This document shows, piece after piece, positions 5,231 through 6,359 of a stretch of 6,359 nucleotides of DNA; the stretch's first letter is position 1, and the number at the start of each line of letters is the position of its first letter. Origin of the DNA: Desulfurivibrio alkaliphilus (lineage in GTDB: Bacteria; Desulfobacterota; Desulfobulbia; Desulfobulbales; Desulfurivibrionaceae); contig DSDS01000199.1 in assembly GCA_011048585.1 (NCBI GenBank), forward strand, positions 1 to 6,359. Reading direction: 5' to 3'. Both the position numbers and the translations under genes were made by a program. The notes beneath the pieces are model-generated. The model saw only the letters and a list, made by a program, of their open reading frames with translations, searched no databases and was not told the DNA's origin.

Positions 5231-6165
5231 GATCCCGGCTTCCGTTCGGCAGCGAGGGCTTGCGAAAGCCGGCGTTGCAACTGTTCCGCCGCCGGTTGCG
5301 CTTGCTCGAGAACGGTTTTGATGCGATTGAAGTGGAGCAGGCGAATATTGCTGATCTCCGGTTTGATGTAGATGTCCGGTTCGGCGGCGCGCATCCGGGC
5401 CGCGATAAGGGATTGCTGCATTATTTTAAAGGTGTTGAACAGCAGGTCCGTCAAATCGACCTGATTTCCCGTGTGCTGGGCACGGGAGCCGGAAACGTCG
5501 ATGGCGACGACCAGCTCGTGGCGATCCTTCAGCAGATCGAATGGTAGCGGGTTGGAAGTTCCGCCGTCGATCAGCAGCTGTTCCCCGCGCGCGACCGGCG
5601 AAAACAGCCCCGGCACGGCCATGCTTGCCTGGACGGCGGCCAACAGGTCGCCCCGGTCCAGCACGACCATCTCTCCGGTCCAGTAGTCCGTGGCCACGAT
5701 TTCGAGCGGGATGACAAGATCCTCAAACCTTCTGGCCTCGATCTTGCCGGCCAGAAAGCGGATAAATCCGCTGGAGTCAAAGAGCCCTCCGTTGTCGATG
5801 TCGATTTTCAACAGGTCGCCAAGGGTCAGTTCGGCGGAGGGGCCGATCAGGTGGGAAAGGGCATCCAGGCTGGACCCGCCGAATTCGTCGAAGATGCCGC
5901 GAATCTCTTCGGCGCTCAACCCCGCGGCGTAGAGTGCCCCGATCACCGCGCCGATACTGGTGCCGGCAATCCTCTCCGGCTTAATCCCCAGATCATCGAA
6001 CACCTGCAACATGGCGATATGGGCCAATCCTCCCGCGCCTCCGGACCCCAGCGCCAGGCCGATGGATGGTCGCGGCGGCGTTTGCGTGTTGCTCGTTGCC
6101 GCGATCACCGGTGGCGACAGCAGCAACACGATTGCCGAGATGAGTGCGGAAAGGATGGTTTTCAT
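5218..6165 (-). CDS. Exported patatin-like phospholipase (315 residues)
   Basis: This is a lipid acyl hydrolase of the patatin/RssA-like family, expected to cleave fatty acyl esters of phospholipids with a Ser-Asp dyad. Visible motifs are the oxyanion loop G-S-G-G-A-G-G (40-46) followed by L-A-H-I, the nucleophile elbow G-T-S-I-G (Ser70), and D-G-G (Asp200) in LLIDGGTSNPLPF. The S-M-A-V-P-G-L-F block (181-188), typical of the family, precedes the Asp. The ATG at 6165 begins a clear signal peptide (K3, hydrophobic 4-17, then PPVIAA with likely cleavage after A22 or A23), so the protein is exported to the periplasm or beyond. GGAG lies 5 bases before this ATG. The frame is open upstream to ATG 6321, but that would bury the signal peptide. 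The usual Arg/Lys of the oxyanion loop (GGxR/KG) is Gly45. The size fits a single-domain patatin without an outer-membrane barrel. Confidence 0.92.
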   Translation of the reverse strand: MKTILSALISAIVLLLSPPVIAATSNTQTPPRPSIGLALGSGGAGGLAHIAMLQVFDDLGIKPERIAGTSIGAVIGALYAAGLSAEEIRGIFDEFGGSSLDALSHLIGPSAELTLGDLLKIDIDNGGLFDSSGFIRFLAGKIEARRFEDLVIPLEIVATDYWTGEMVVLDRGDLLAAVQASMAVPGLFSPVARGEQLLIDGGTSNPLPFDLLKDRHELVVAIDVSGSRAQHTGNQVDLTDLLFNTFKIMQQSLIAARMRAAEPDIYIKPEISNIRLLHFNRIKTVLEQAQPAAEQLQRRLSQALAAERKPGSPEE

Positions 6166-6359
6166 GGCGGCTCCACAGGCAATGGTTTCCCGGGGGGGGT
6201 ATCTCTCCCCGGTCCGGTCTGATCCGATTAATAGCGGATGATACCTTTCATCGCCCATTTTCGCACAGTTTAGATCGCCATGAATAGTTGATTTGCCGAG
6301 CAGCAAAAAATTATTGACCATGGCAATCGCTGCCTCCTTCGTGCTATCCTTTGGCTGCA
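6166..6359 (-). other. Upstream region of the lipase gene
   Basis: Read on the minus strand, this AT-richer segment leads into the lipase start. TATCAT (6238-6243), about 70 bases before the start codon, is a good -10 match, but the sequence 17 bases upstream is not a convincing -35. A run of eight G/C (6192-6199) lies near the ribosome binding site. An in-frame ATG at 6321 has AGGAGG about 11 bases ahead of it, so a 52-residue N-terminal extension or a separate leader frame is formally possible but unlikely. No other gene is seen up to the right edge. Confidence 0.3.

Overview
The window is bacterial DNA with fairly high GC content and proteobacterial-type signals: strong Shine-Dalgarno sequences, IS3 and ISL3 insertion sequences, and a secreted patatin lipase. 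Gene style and IS types suggest Desulfobacterota/Desulfuromonadales or a related proteobacterium. That is only an impression, because no lineage-specific marker gene is present.

Layout. Positions 1-342 are insertion-sequence debris. The 5' end of an IS3-family element (start of orfA, minus strand) runs off the left edge. It abuts the last ~50 codons of an ISL3-family transposase on the plus strand, so an IS3 element appears to have inserted into, and cut off, an older ISL3 element. Positions 343-1027 hold a promoter-like sequence, a weak 100-codon ORF (431-733) that may be frameshifted, and little else.

The core is a plus-strand pair of large unrecognised genes: a 434-residue protein (1028-2332) and a 737-residue protein (2682-4895), each with a good Shine-Dalgarno. 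The 349-bp gap between them holds one or two possible micro-ORFs. The first protein has a predicted beta-rich N-terminal part, a serine-rich stretch, an N-x-N-R-C-H-A motif, a CxxxCxxC cluster and a terminal coiled coil flanked by vicinal cysteines. The second has an N-terminal beta domain ending in an acidic D-x-D-F-D-D-L motif, a Pro-rich and an Ala-rich linker, a transthyretin/carboxypeptidase-regulatory-like segment and a long beta-rich C-terminus. Neither has a signal peptide or membrane segment. They look like parts of one uncharacterised module, possibly a cytoplasmically made structural or surface assembly. That function is inference.

A 322-bp spacer with an inverted repeat and a triple tandem repeat separates this pair from a convergent minus-strand gene (5218-6165). 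That gene encodes an exported patatin-like phospholipase with an intact Ser/Asp dyad. Its own upstream region occupies the right edge. Nothing in the sequence ties the lipase to the two-gene module beyond proximity.
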